The notes under the pieces: generated by a model
What the model saw: the letters and a program-made list of their open reading frames with translations, nothing else
What the model was told of the DNA's origin: nothing
The model's database searches: none
Program-made: the position numbers and the translations under genes
Shown: piece by piece, positions 54,557-63,032 of the stretch
How positions within the stretch are numbered: the stretch's first letter is position 1
Layout of the letters: the number at the start of each line of letters is the position of its first letter
Origin: Lacrimispora algidixylanolytica
Lineage (GTDB): Bacteria; Bacillota; Clostridia; Lachnospirales; Lachnospiraceae
Direction: 5' to 3'
NCBI RefSeq assembly: GCF_003609635.1
Contig: NZ_MCIA01000034.1
Span: 1 to 64,000, forward strand
Length of the DNA stretch: 64,000 nucleotides

Positions 54557-55174
54557 TTATGACTCAGAAGCAAGCATTTTTTCAATGTTAGTTTTCATAA
54601 GCTGAAACGCCACTTCATTCATACCACTATTAATAATCACGTCAGCAAGCGGCTTTGTTGGCTCAACATAAAGGTAATGCATAGGCTTTACCGTAGTCAG
54701 GTATTGCTCCACCACGCCTTCTATGTCTCTTCCCCGATCTTTTACATCCCGAATAACCCGTCTAAGAATTCTCTCATCAGCATCAGCCTCAACAAAAATC
54801 TTGATATCAAACATATCTCTTAACCGCTCATCTACAAAAACCAAGATTCCTTCCACCAAAATCACTTTCTTTGGCTCAACCCTTACAAACTCATCAGAGC
54901 GATTATGTAAGGAATAATCATAAACCGGGCAATCCACACCTTCTCCAGAACGGAGCTGAGATAACTGGTCCAACAAAAGTTCCGTTTCAAAGGCTTCCGG
55001 ATGATCGTAGTTCATCTTTTTTCTTTCTTCAAAGGGAATACCGTCTTGTTTTCTATAATAATTATCATGATAGATAACTGCAATATCATCGCAAAATGCT
55101 TCCTTTAAACGATTGGTAAAGGTTGACTTTCCTGAACCGGTTCCTCCTGCAATACCAATTAATACACTTTTCAT
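54557..55174 (-). CDS. udk: Uridine kinase
   Basis: A 205-residue P-loop kinase that phosphorylates uridine/cytidine in pyrimidine salvage. Walker A is GGTGSGKST (about 10-18), DNYYRKQDGIPFEERKKMNYDHPEAF is the nucleoside-binding block, and a typical C-terminus follows. The ATG at 55174 has AAGGAG eight bases upstream; a GTG nine bases earlier would sit inside that site. Confidence 0.94.
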   Translation of the reverse strand: MKSVLIGIAGGTGSGKSTFTNRLKEAFCDDIAVIYHDNYYRKQDGIPFEERKKMNYDHPEAFETELLLDQLSQLRSGEGVDCPVYDYSLHNRSDEFVRVEPKKVILVEGILVFVDERLRDMFDIKIFVEADADERILRRVIRDVKDRGRDIEGVVEQYLTTVKPMHYLYVEPTKPLADVIINSGMNEVAFQLMKTNIEKMLASES

Positions 55175-55309
55175 CTTTCGCACTCCTTTAGTCTCGTTTG
55201 GATCTAATTCACTTATTTTCTTACATTATTTTATATTGGATATATGATCGCTTAAGACCCGGTCATTCCCAATGGGATTATCCGTGCAAATTACCTTTTT
55301 TAATTGACT

Positions 55310-55813
55310 TTAATTTTGTAAAGGCTTCAAATCTGTTACATAATTGCCACTGATGTTAAGTTCCTCCAGTGCTGGAATGGAAGCTATAAAATCTACACCT
55401 GTCAAAGTATTATCTGCCAAACTAAGTTTATTAAGTCCTGGGAATTTCATTAAAAAATCTTTATGTTCGTCAAAAACAACTTTGTCATAATCAATAGAAT
55501 AAATACCGTTGCCACCACTGACCTTACCATTCTTATTTAATTTTATCCCATCCAACTCTAAAACTTTCAGATTTTCCGACAACTGGACTTTATCGAAATC
55601 AAGCTCGCATTCAACCCCATTTAAATATAACTCTTGTATAGAAGGAACAAGAAAAATATTTGATATATCTTCGTATGTAGTATTTACCCAACTTATTTTA
55701 GCAGAATCATCCGTTATATTCAATTCTTTTTCTTGCTTATTTCCTCTACGTAAAAAAGGTTCAGTTCCTAGTTTAAGAACTGAACCTCCCACTTTTTTAT
55801 TCAGAAGCCACAT
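55310..55813 (-). pseudogene. Leucine-rich-repeat protein remnant
   Basis: A 167-codon open frame with about four internalin/SDS22-like leucine-rich repeats (LNISGNYVTDLKPL, LNKLSLADNTLTG, KVLELDGIKLNKNG). Its apparent 5' end passes through the DUF975 gene's own terminator (55752-55787) and overlaps that gene's stop. There is no signal peptide, ribosome binding site or promoter, and the frame ends in the middle of a repeat. It is therefore probably the decayed tail or middle of a larger surface protein, not a functional gene. A start at an internal codon cannot be excluded. Confidence 0.6.
55752..55787 (-). terminator. Terminator of the DUF975 gene
   Basis: GGTTCAGTTC (55758-55767) pairs perfectly with GAACTGAACC (55778-55787) and is followed on the minus strand by TTTTTT (55752-55757). 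It lies ten bases after the stop codon. Confidence 0.92.
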
Positions 55814-56492
55814 ATTCCTCAGGCACAGCCAATTTAGGCTTTATGGCATTATAATAATTAGCTTTCGTTATAGTTATATACGGGTTTACATAAATTGAAG
55901 CCAGGCCAACGGTAACAAGCATTAGCAAGATCCATAATAGAAAGGATAAATCAAGAACAAAATATTCAAATTTATGGTTTATCATCATTTCCTTACTCTC
56001 CCGGATACACTGCATAATTCCTTTATCGGGATTCTCCGCTAATATAAAAACAGCCTGAGTATACCGAAAAGAAGCAATAATACCTGGTATAATAAGAAGC
56101 AAAGACCATAACATGACAAAAATAGATATCATAATACTAAGCCCAAGGACTTTAAATATGTAACGAATCCCAAGGAAAAGATCACTATAGGCCATGGAAG
56201 AATCTCTGTTTGAAACCTTAAGGCAATAAAGCAGATATCCGAAATTAAGGACTGTTGTTATAATAAAATAGATTGCTGCAAATATTAAACTGCTAACCAT
56301 ATAAGGAATAAACTGCGCTGGATCCTCATTTGCTTTTGTCTGAATTATAATAACACCCCATTCATCAAAAGCTCTTTGAACAATAGTCAAAATGAAAATA
56401 ATAATACCAAATATAATGGTGACGCCATACGGGCTGATCGCCGCCTCTTTCATGGCAGTTTTGGCATCCATCTTTAATATGCTTCTATCCAT
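55797..56492 (-). CDS. DUF975 family membrane protein
   Basis: A 231-residue protein with about five to six membrane segments and the family motif DAKTAMKEAAISPYGVTIIFG at the start. A LSFLLWILLMLVTVGLASIYVNPYI helix lies near the end, followed by a short cytoplasmic tail. DUF975 proteins are of unknown function, and some are involved in Firmicute envelope homeostasis. It lies 36 bases downstream of recG's stop-side and has its own strong terminator. Confidence 0.88.
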   Translation of the reverse strand: MDRSILKMDAKTAMKEAAISPYGVTIIFGIIIFILTIVQRAFDEWGVIIIQTKANEDPAQFIPYMVSSLIFAAIYFIITTVLNFGYLLYCLKVSNRDSSMAYSDLFLGIRYIFKVLGLSIMISIFVMLWSLLLIIPGIIASFRYTQAVFILAENPDKGIMQCIRESKEMMINHKFEYFVLDLSFLLWILLMLVTVGLASIYVNPYITITKANYYNAIKPKLAVPEEYVASE

Positions 56493-56528
56493 AACACCCC
56501 TCCTAATCTTATTTATCGTTACAGTCAG

Positions 56529-58580
56529 TTATAAATTCAATTTATTATAGCTTTTTGCGAGATAATCCTCCAAACGAATCTTAAGTTCTTGATGTTCCTC
56601 CTTAGTAAGCTCCGGGTCTCCTTTAAACAGGACGTTTACTTCCTCTGACACTGTTTTAAGTATATTAGCATCCGTAAAAATATCCCCTAGTTTAAATTCC
56701 AGATCACCACTTTGTCGGATTCCAAAGATATCCCCAGGCCCTCGAAGCTTAAGATCCTCTGACGCGATAAAAAAGCCGTCATTGGATTTGTTTAAGATAT
56801 CAAGCCGTTCCTTTGTTCCATCTTGATCGGAACCATTCACCATAATGCAGTAGGACTGGTGTTTTCCACGCCCTACCCGGCCTCTTAACTGATGGAGCTG
56901 AGCCAGACCAAACCGCTCTGCATTCTCAATCATCATGACTGTGGCATTGGGCACATTAACGCCTACTTCAATTACAGTGGTGGATACTAAAACCTTTATC
57001 TCTCCGTTGGCATATCTCTCCATGATCCCATTTTTTTCTTTTGGTTTCATTTTTCCGTGTAGGTATTCCACTGTAATGCCTGGAAGTTCTCCTTTGAGGA
57101 CCTTTGTATAGTCTACTACATTTTCTGCCTCAATCATCTCACTGGCTTCAACCATAGGACATATTACATAGGCCTGGCGACCGGCAGCCACTTCATTGCG
57201 TATGAATTCATACGCTTTTTTCCGGTACCCCGTATCTACCACACAATTCTTAATTGGAAGACGATTGGCCGGCAATTCATCAATGACAGAAATATCCAGA
57301 TCACCATAAATAATAATAGCAAGAGTCCTTGGTATTGGGGTAGCACTCATAACAAGCACATGAGGCTCTTCTCCCTTTTTTCCAAGCATCTCCCTCTGCC
57401 CTACACCAAACCGATGTTGTTCATCCGTGATAACTAGTGCAAGGTTATCATATACCACTTTTTCCTGGATCAGGGCATGTGTACCTACAATAATGTCAGC
57501 CTCGTGAGAAGCGATCTTACTATAGGCAATTCTCTTTTCCTTAGCTGTCATCGATCCAGTGACAAGGATGGGTACTTTTTGTATTCCATGGGCTTCAAAC
57601 AGCTCTGTCATAGATTCAAAGTGCTGTTTTGCTAATACTTCCGTAGGCACCATAAGAGCTCCTTGATAGCCGTTATAAGCTGCCTGGAGAAGAGCAAGGA
57701 TTGCAATGATGGTCTTACCAGATCCAACATCACCCTGAACCAGACGGTTCATTACCTGTCCACCGGAAATATCTCCATACACTTCTTTCAGTACCTTTTC
57801 CTGAGCCGTTGTAAGGGAATAGGGAAGACCTTTCTTTATCTCTTCTACATCAGGAGAAAGCTGCAAGGAATATTTGCTTTCTTTATCCTCTCTTTGCTCC
57901 TTAAGCCTCCTGACTGCCATCAGAAACAGGAAAAACTCTTCAAATACCAGACGTTTTCTTGCAAATAAAAGTTCCTTTCGGTCCTCCGGAAAATGTATAT
58001 GATCAATGGCAAAATTATATTCAGCCAGCTCATGCTTTTTTCTTAAATCTGCCGGCATAAAATCCCGGATCATCTTGCGATTCTCCAGCGCCTGCTTTAC
58101 AGCTCTTACCACCGTTTTATTACTAAGACCTTTCGTTTGCCCATAAACCGGCTGCATAGAATGAACAATCTGTTCATAGGCCTCTTCTGTAAATACCTCC
58201 GGCTGTTCCATGGTGAGACGTCCGCTTTTCTTTACAATTCTTCCTCGAAAGACAGCTCGCATACCAGCCTTAAGCGTCGAGTGGAGATAAGGCATGTTAT
58301 ACCAAGTTAAAGCAACAGATCCAGTGGGATCCGATAAAGTTGTAGTAATTACCTGGATATGGCTATAACGTTTTACATCCGGCGTTTTATGGAGCATTCC
58401 CACCACGGTCATAACTTGGTCCGGTTTTAAATCTCCCATTGGAGACGGTTCTTCATAGGTATCATATGCTCTTGGATAGTATTCCAGTAGATCTTCTATT
58501 GTCTCTACCCCAACTTTATAAAATAATTTTCCGGTTTTTTCCCCAATTCCCTTTAGTGTATCAATGGGTTCGCGGTTCAT
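56529..58580 (-). CDS. recG: ATP-dependent DNA helicase RecG
   Basis: A 683-residue helicase that regresses stalled forks and branch-migrates Holliday junctions. It has an N-terminal wedge/OB domain (about 60-160) and Walker A GDVGSGKT near residue 285. Motif II is the DEQH box, and the C-terminal helicase domain contains QLRGRVGRG. The ATG at 58580 follows GGAGG by ten bases and is preferred over the upstream GTG. It lies downstream of fakA, separated by a terminator, as in the B. subtilis rpmB-yloU-yloV-recG region. Confidence 0.96.
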   Translation of the reverse strand: MNREPIDTLKGIGEKTGKLFYKVGVETIEDLLEYYPRAYDTYEEPSPMGDLKPDQVMTVVGMLHKTPDVKRYSHIQVITTTLSDPTGSVALTWYNMPYLHSTLKAGMRAVFRGRIVKKSGRLTMEQPEVFTEEAYEQIVHSMQPVYGQTKGLSNKTVVRAVKQALENRKMIRDFMPADLRKKHELAEYNFAIDHIHFPEDRKELLFARKRLVFEEFFLFLMAVRRLKEQREDKESKYSLQLSPDVEEIKKGLPYSLTTAQEKVLKEVYGDISGGQVMNRLVQGDVGSGKTIIAILALLQAAYNGYQGALMVPTEVLAKQHFESMTELFEAHGIQKVPILVTGSMTAKEKRIAYSKIASHEADIIVGTHALIQEKVVYDNLALVITDEQHRFGVGQREMLGKKGEEPHVLVMSATPIPRTLAIIIYGDLDISVIDELPANRLPIKNCVVDTGYRKKAYEFIRNEVAAGRQAYVICPMVEASEMIEAENVVDYTKVLKGELPGITVEYLHGKMKPKEKNGIMERYANGEIKVLVSTTVIEVGVNVPNATVMMIENAERFGLAQLHQLRGRVGRGKHQSYCIMVNGSDQDGTKERLDILNKSNDGFFIASEDLKLRGPGDIFGIRQSGDLEFKLGDIFTDANILKTVSEEVNVLFKGDPELTKEEHQELKIRLEDYLAKSYNKLNL

Positions 58581-58614
58581 GAAAACATTCACCTCCAGGT
58601 TCCTTTTTAAATAG

Positions 58615-58649
58615 CAAAAATCCGGCCAGGCGGAATCCCGTCTGGCCGG
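58615..58649 (-). terminator. Terminator between fakA and recG
   Basis: A 12-base GC-rich stem (58622-58633 with 58638-58649, one wobble) and a short loop, followed on the minus strand by TTTTT, lie just after the fakA stop. Confidence 0.82.
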
Positions 58650-58663
58650 GAAATAAAGTGTTT

Positions 58664-60334
58664 TTATTCTACTGAAATCAAATAATAATAAATGGGCTGC
58701 CCGCCAGAATGAAGTTCAACTTCACAGGCAGAGAACTTTTCCTCTGCTTTCTCTTTCAGGACATTCGCATCATCTTCGTTTACATCTTTTCCGTAGTATA
58801 TAGTCACCAGTTCAGATTCTTCCTCTACCATTGAAACAAGAGAATGAAGGACTGTGGATTCTATATCCTTTCCAACTGCAAGAATACCTTGGTCTCCCAA
58901 AGCCATGATATCGCCTTCCTGGATCTCTATGTCATCAATCACAGTGTTGCGTACCGCATAAGTAATCTGTCCTGTCTTCACTCTGGACATCTCTTCTATC
59001 ATGTTTCTCTCATTGTCTTCCGGAGAAAGTTCCGTTGCAAAATTTATAATTGCAGTAATTCCCTGAGGAATGGTCTTTGAAGGAATAACAATAACTTTTT
59101 TATCCTCTACCAGCCCTCTGGCCTGCTCAGCCGCCAGGATGATATTCTTGTTATTCGGGAAAATATAAACGGTATCCGCATTCACACGGTCAATGGCGTT
59201 TAACATATCTTCCGTACTTGGATTCATGGTCTGACCACCTTCAATCAAGTAATCTGTTCCGATACCACGGAATATCTCATCCAACCCTTCGCCTGCAGAA
59301 ACAGAAATGAAGCCATAAGGTTTTCTTGGCTCTTCTTTCTTTTGTCTTTCTGCTTTTTGTTGCTCTGCCAGTTTTTCTGATTCTTTAATTAATTTCTCCT
59401 GGTGTTCTTCTCTCATATTGTCAATCTTCATTCGAGACAAAGAACCATATGTGAGAGCCCTTTGAATGGCAAGGCCAGGGTCATTGGTATGAACATGAAC
59501 TTTTATCAGGTCATCGTCTGAAACAACCACCAAAGAATCACCTATGGTCTCCAGATAGTCCTTAAATTCAAGTTCTGCCTTTTCGTCGTATGATTTTTCC
59601 AAATTAACAATGAATTCAGTACAATAACCGAATTTGATGTCAATATCTCCCAGGTGTGCCGTCTCTGATCTAGTTTGGAACAGCTGGCCGCTTCCTTCTA
59701 CAGATAAATCAATTTCTTTTCCCATAAGGGAATCAAGAGCTCCCTTAACTACCTGCATAAGTCCCTGCCCGCCGGAATCTACAACTCCAGCTTGTTTTAA
59801 AACAGGCAGCATCTCAGGAGTCTGACTCAGAACATAATCTCCGTGTTCAATCACCTTCTGACAAAATTCGATGATATCTTCTGTCTCAGTTACCAGTTCA
59901 GATGCTTTATCAGCCATCCCCTTAGCAACGGTAAGAATCGTACCTTCCTTCGGCTTCATAACTGCTTTATAAGCAGTTTCTGTTGCTCTTACAAAGGAAT
60001 TGGCTAAAACGGTTGTCGTCACCTGCTCTGTACCGGAGATCTCTTTTGTAAAGCCTCGAAACAACTGGGATAAAATTACCCCTGAGTTTCCTCTAGCTCC
60101 TCTTAAAGAACCGGAAGAAATAGCTTTTGCCAATGTCTCCATGGTAGGATCTTCAATGGCGGCAACTTCTTTGGCCGCTGACATAATTGTCATGGTCATA
60201 TTGGTTCCGGTATCTCCATCCGGCACTGGAAACACATTTAATTCATTAATCCATTCTTTCTTTGCTTCCAGTCCTTTTGCACCTGCCAAAAATGCTTTCT
60301 GCAGCATCTTAGCGTCTATATACTTCATACCCAC
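58664..60334 (-). CDS. fakA: Fatty acid kinase ATP-binding subunit FakA (YloV, DhaL domain)
   Basis: A 556-residue protein. The N-terminal DhaL/DAK2 kinase domain (about 8-200) has the metal/ATP loop VFPVPDGDTGTNMTMTI and GARGNSGVILSQLFRG. A middle domain and a DegV-like C-terminal region (about 330-556) follow. With FakB it phosphorylates fatty acids for phospholipid synthesis. A GTG start (60334) with GGAGG nine bases upstream fits best. It is 15 bases after the Asp23-family gene. Confidence 0.92.
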   Translation of the reverse strand: MGMKYIDAKMLQKAFLAGAKGLEAKKEWINELNVFPVPDGDTGTNMTMTIMSAAKEVAAIEDPTMETLAKAISSGSLRGARGNSGVILSQLFRGFTKEISGTEQVTTTVLANSFVRATETAYKAVMKPKEGTILTVAKGMADKASELVTETEDIIEFCQKVIEHGDYVLSQTPEMLPVLKQAGVVDSGGQGLMQVVKGALDSLMGKEIDLSVEGSGQLFQTRSETAHLGDIDIKFGYCTEFIVNLEKSYDEKAELEFKDYLETIGDSLVVVSDDDLIKVHVHTNDPGLAIQRALTYGSLSRMKIDNMREEHQEKLIKESEKLAEQQKAERQKKEEPRKPYGFISVSAGEGLDEIFRGIGTDYLIEGGQTMNPSTEDMLNAIDRVNADTVYIFPNNKNIILAAEQARGLVEDKKVIVIPSKTIPQGITAIINFATELSPEDNERNMIEEMSRVKTGQITYAVRNTVIDDIEIQEGDIMALGDQGILAVGKDIESTVLHSLVSMVEEESELVTIYYGKDVNEDDANVLKEKAEEKFSACEVELHSGGQPIYYYLISVE

Positions 60335-60348
60335 AGGTAGTTTCCTCC

Positions 60349-60705
60349 TTAATCAATCACTCTTACGCCTTCAACATAGATGTTAATTTTATCTACTGTC
60401 ATTCCAGTGAATTCTTCTACTTTGTATTTTACACTGTCAATCAGATTATCAGCCACTGCAGAAATACTGACCCCATATGCAACGATTACATGAAAATCAA
60501 TCGTAATATGGTTGTCCTGGATGTTCACATTGATTCCGTGAGTCAGGCCTTCTCGCTTTAAAAGCTTAACGAGTCCATCTTTCATGCTGACGGCCGCCAT
60601 ACCGACAATACCGAAGCATTCTACCGCAGTAGTTCCGGCATACATAGCGATAACATCAGGGCTTACCTGGATTTCGCCCAGTTTATTATTGATATAACCC
60701 TTCAT
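60349..60705 (-). CDS. Asp23/Gls24 family protein (YloU)
   Basis: A 118-residue alkaline-shock-type protein. The family core ITIDFHVIVAYGVSISAVADNLI and the C-terminal VDKINIYVEGVRV are visible. It has no signal peptide. In related Firmicutes these proteins associate with the membrane and envelope stress. It precedes fakA and is divergent from rpmB, exactly as in B. subtilis (yloU-yloV). Confidence 0.92.
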   Translation of the reverse strand: MKGYINNKLGEIQVSPDVIAMYAGTTAVECFGIVGMAAVSMKDGLVKLLKREGLTHGINVNIQDNHITIDFHVIVAYGVSISAVADNLIDSVKYKVEEFTGMTVDKINIYVEGVRVID

Positions 60706-60784
60706 AGTCTCTACCTCCGTTCTTTCTGTCTCTTTTGATTATACATTATTTTTCCAAAAAAAGAAACAAATTTTTATTTTTCAC

Positions 60785-60813
60785 TTGCAAATCAATGTGT
60801 TTTCTGTTATTAT
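60785..60813 (+). promoter_or_regulatory. rpmB promoter
   Basis: TTGCAA (60785-60790), a 17-base spacer and TATTAT (60808-60813) lie about 60 bases upstream of the rpmB ATG. Confidence 0.7.
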
Positions 60814-60872
60814 ACACTTGTTGTGGATTTTTCAATAAAAAAAGTCCAAGTTACTTTTAAGGAGGTGCAATC

Positions 60873-61058
60873 ATGGCTAAATGTACTATTTGTGAAAAAG
60901 CTGCTCACTTTGGCAACGCAGTGAGCCATTCCCATAGAAGATCCAACAAGATGTGGAAAGCAAATGTAAAGTCCGTTAAAGTAAAGGTTACAGGCGGTAC
61001 TAAGAAGATGTACGTATGTACTTCCTGCTTAAGATCCGGATTAGTAGAAAGAGCTTAA
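60873..61058 (+). CDS. rpmB: 50S ribosomal protein L28
   Basis: A 61-residue L28. The C-terminal VKVKVTGGTKKMYVCTSCLR and the N-terminal MAKCTICEKAAHFGN are visible. The two Cys pairs (CTIC at 4-7 and CTSC) mark the zinc-binding C+ form of L28. It is monocistronic, with an AAGGAGG ribosome binding site and its own terminator. Confidence 0.97.
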   Translation: MAKCTICEKAAHFGNAVSHSHRRSNKMWKANVKSVKVKVTGGTKKMYVCTSCLRSGLVERA

Positions 61059-61067
61059 TCGAGGGAA

Positions 61068-61100
61068 ACTCCTGACTGTTTCAGTCAGGGGTATTTTTTT
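61068..61100 (+). terminator. rpmB terminator
   Basis: CCTGACTG (61071-61078), loop TTT, CAGTCAGG (61082-61089), then a run of seven T. Confidence 0.92.
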
Positions 61101-61120
61101 ATTTAAAAGATATAATTTTT

Positions 61121-61158
61121 AAAGGGGGATGGTTTGTATTTAAACCAAGCCCCCTTTT
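61121..61158 (-). terminator. Terminator of the GerW/small-membrane-protein operon
   Basis: AAAGGGGG (61121-61128) pairs with CCCCCTTT (61150-61157), with an inner GGTTT/AAACC stem. A T-rich stretch follows on the minus strand. Confidence 0.85.
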
Positions 61159-61179
61159 ATATTTTATGGCAATGTTCTC

Positions 61180-61317
61180 TCAACAACAGAACAGGTTATA
61201 TCCCAATACCAGACATCCAATGATAAACAAAATCGTAACAATTGTTGCCGGGATAAAAAGCAGGATCGCCATACCTGCTCCGAAGCAGAACAGCATAAGT
61301 CCGCATACTCTTCTCAT
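61180..61317 (-). CDS. 45-residue predicted membrane protein
   Basis: A short minus-strand frame too small for usual gene finders, encoding MRRVCGLMLFCFGAGM followed by a long hydrophobic segment and ending in YNLFCC. It has GAGGG eight bases upstream of the ATG, two predicted membrane helices, a basic N-terminus and a Cys-Cys C-terminus. It sits between the GerW gene and a terminator, so it is co-transcribed with gerW. The function is unknown; context suggests spore or envelope. Confidence 0.7.
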   Translation of the reverse strand: MRRVCGLMLFCFGAGMAILLFIPATIVTILFIIGCLVLGYNLFCC

Positions 61318-61370
61318 ATCATCCCTCAATTCATTCAGCTATATGATATCCTATGCGGCTTATCCCCTAC

Positions 61371-61781
61371 TTATGACTCTTCGTTTTCTTTCTCCTGTGC
61401 AGCGGCCATTTCCTCTGCAACTTTTAATGCATCTGAAGAAACTTCTTTTGATCCTCCGGTAAACTTATTCACAAAATCAGGAACCATGTCCAAAATCTTT
61501 GTTACTGCATCCTGCTGTTTAATATTCACCAGCTTTGTTACTCCATTTTGAATAATAAGAACCGCACTAGGGCTCATCTTTGCATGCATTCCACCTGCAC
61601 CACGCTGTTTTGCGTTCTCTGCAAAGGAACCAGCAGCCATACCGCAGGTCACATCCACCAAAGGAAGAATAATTGCGTCATCCACCTTTACTGCATCTCC
61701 TACTACTGTTTTCGTTGCTACAAAGGCATCCATCCCTTTAAACAGGGCCTCTACCGTAGATGTAAAATTATTCTCTGCCAT
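61371..61781 (-). CDS. gerW: GerW family sporulation protein (YtfJ)
   Basis: A 136-residue protein. The core motifs TVVGDAVKVDDAIILPLVDV and the Gly-rich stretch after it, followed by GGMHAKMSPSAVLIIQNG, are those of GerW/YtfJ, a spore protein needed for germination with L-alanine in B. subtilis. The C-terminus is Glu/Lys-rich. The ATG at 61781 is preferred because AAGGAGG lies 11 bases upstream. It starts 18 bases after the DUF2953 stop region, in ytfI-ytfJ order. Confidence 0.9.
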   Translation of the reverse strand: MAENNFTSTVEALFKGMDAFVATKTVVGDAVKVDDAIILPLVDVTCGMAAGSFAENAKQRGAGGMHAKMSPSAVLIIQNGVTKLVNIKQQDAVTKILDMVPDFVNKFTGGSKEVSSDALKVAEEMAAAQEKENEES

Positions 61782-61798
61782 CGAAAGCAATTCCTCCT

Positions 61799-62692
61799 TT
61801 ATCGAAGCCATTTCTTCAACATCATCCTGAAATTTTTATCCATCAACATACGTGATCCTATCAACAGTGCTGTGCCTATTCGAATTCTTCCACGGAACGT
61901 TCCTTCCGCCTGAAAAATAGCCTGGTCAAACATAGGATACAAATTAAGATGTTTATGGACGAATGGATATATTACGCTGGAATACATCAGCACTTGACCA
62001 GTCAAATACGGGTCATCAAAACCAAATGTAATGCTGCCTTTTCCCTTTAGGGGGAGAATGTGACGAATTAGTTTTTTCCCTTGTCTCAGAAATAGTTTAA
62101 CGGTTTTCTGGTTCTCCTTGCTGGAAATCCAGGAAAAAATTTCATTTTTTTTCTCTTTTACTGTCTTTAGTGTATCACAGACTCTACGAAAAAAAAACTT
62201 AAGTTTTGTAAAAAAACGAAGTATTCTCCTCTTTCCTTTTTCCCATAAGGAAGTAAAAAAGAGGGGCTTCTTTGTCTTCTCTTCATCATCAATCGATTCA
62301 AACATCTCCGGAAGCTTCTGGATTTCACTCTGAACCTTTTCCTTTGCCTCTTTGGCATCTTTTAGCGGTTCTGGTTCGATTCTCTCCATAGCATGAACCA
62401 AGATATCTTCTGCTTCTTCTAGTTCTCGATCCAACTTTTTAGGTTTCATAATACGAAATCCAAATAATCGTACGGTCATCGTTAAGTCTTCTTCATACCG
62501 AAACCGTATAGAAAGGATATGTAGCAACCAAGAGATGCCGGCGCTTCCCCTTCCTTTCTCGTAATAAGAACCAGATCCATGATATCTTACAGGTACAAAA
62601 AGCACAGCCAGAAGAACTGCCAAAAGAAGTCCCAGTATGACCAGTAAAATAAGTCCTAATATTTTTAATATCAATAAAATTATATGAAGCAT
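61799..62692 (-). CDS. ytfI: DUF2953 family membrane-anchored protein (YtfI-like)
   Basis: A 297-residue protein with an N-terminal membrane segment (about 1-28) and a DUF2953 C-terminal domain (VKLFLRQGKKLIRHILPLKGKG, FGFDDPYLTGQ). A long Lys/Glu-rich middle section (about 105-190) is low-complexity. In B. subtilis ytfI precedes ytfJ, as here. The ATG at 62692 with GAGG five bases upstream is preferred over one at 62722. The function is unknown. Confidence 0.88.
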   Translation of the reverse strand: MLHIILLILKILGLILLVILGLLLAVLLAVLFVPVRYHGSGSYYEKGRGSAGISWLLHILSIRFRYEEDLTMTVRLFGFRIMKPKKLDRELEEAEDILVHAMERIEPEPLKDAKEAKEKVQSEIQKLPEMFESIDDEEKTKKPLFFTSLWEKGKRRILRFFTKLKFFFRRVCDTLKTVKEKKNEIFSWISSKENQKTVKLFLRQGKKLIRHILPLKGKGSITFGFDDPYLTGQVLMYSSVIYPFVHKHLNLYPMFDQAIFQAEGTFRGRIRIGTALLIGSRMLMDKNFRMMLKKWLR

Positions 62693-62699
62693 GGACACC

Positions 62700-63032
62700 T
62701 CACACCTTACCGGCTTCCTCATCTAAAAAGGCAGATAAATCGAAGCCACCTGTTATCCGGTACATGTCATGAACCATACGTCCGGCCACCTCCAATGCCT
62801 CCCAATAATCAGCTGCTATGCCTAATATAAAAACCTCTTCTTGTCTGAAAAAAGGGGCAAATAATTCCGCAGTGGGGTAGATATCAAGTATATTATTCCC
62901 ATTTGAAGCGGGCATAATCACATAAATATCTGATTTTGGCTTTGATTTTCGAATTCCCTGTATGATTTTATACCGTTTCTTCTTGGCCTTTTCGCCTACG
63001 TACAGACGGTCAAACCAGCTTATTTTCATCAT
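62700..63032 (-). CDS. Conserved hypothetical protein upstream of DUF2953
   Basis: A 110-residue, apparently soluble protein with a basic N-terminal half (YVGEKAKKKRYKIIQGIRKS) and a mixed alpha/beta C-terminal half. No family or catalytic motif is recognised. The start overlaps the stop of the upstream gene by 23 bases and the gene ends eight bases before DUF2953, so it is co-transcribed with the spore genes. Confidence 0.7.
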   Translation of the reverse strand: MMKISWFDRLYVGEKAKKKRYKIIQGIRKSKPKSDIYVIMPASNGNNILDIYPTAELFAPFFRQEEVFILGIAADYWEALEVAGRMVHDMYRITGGFDLSAFLDEEAGKV

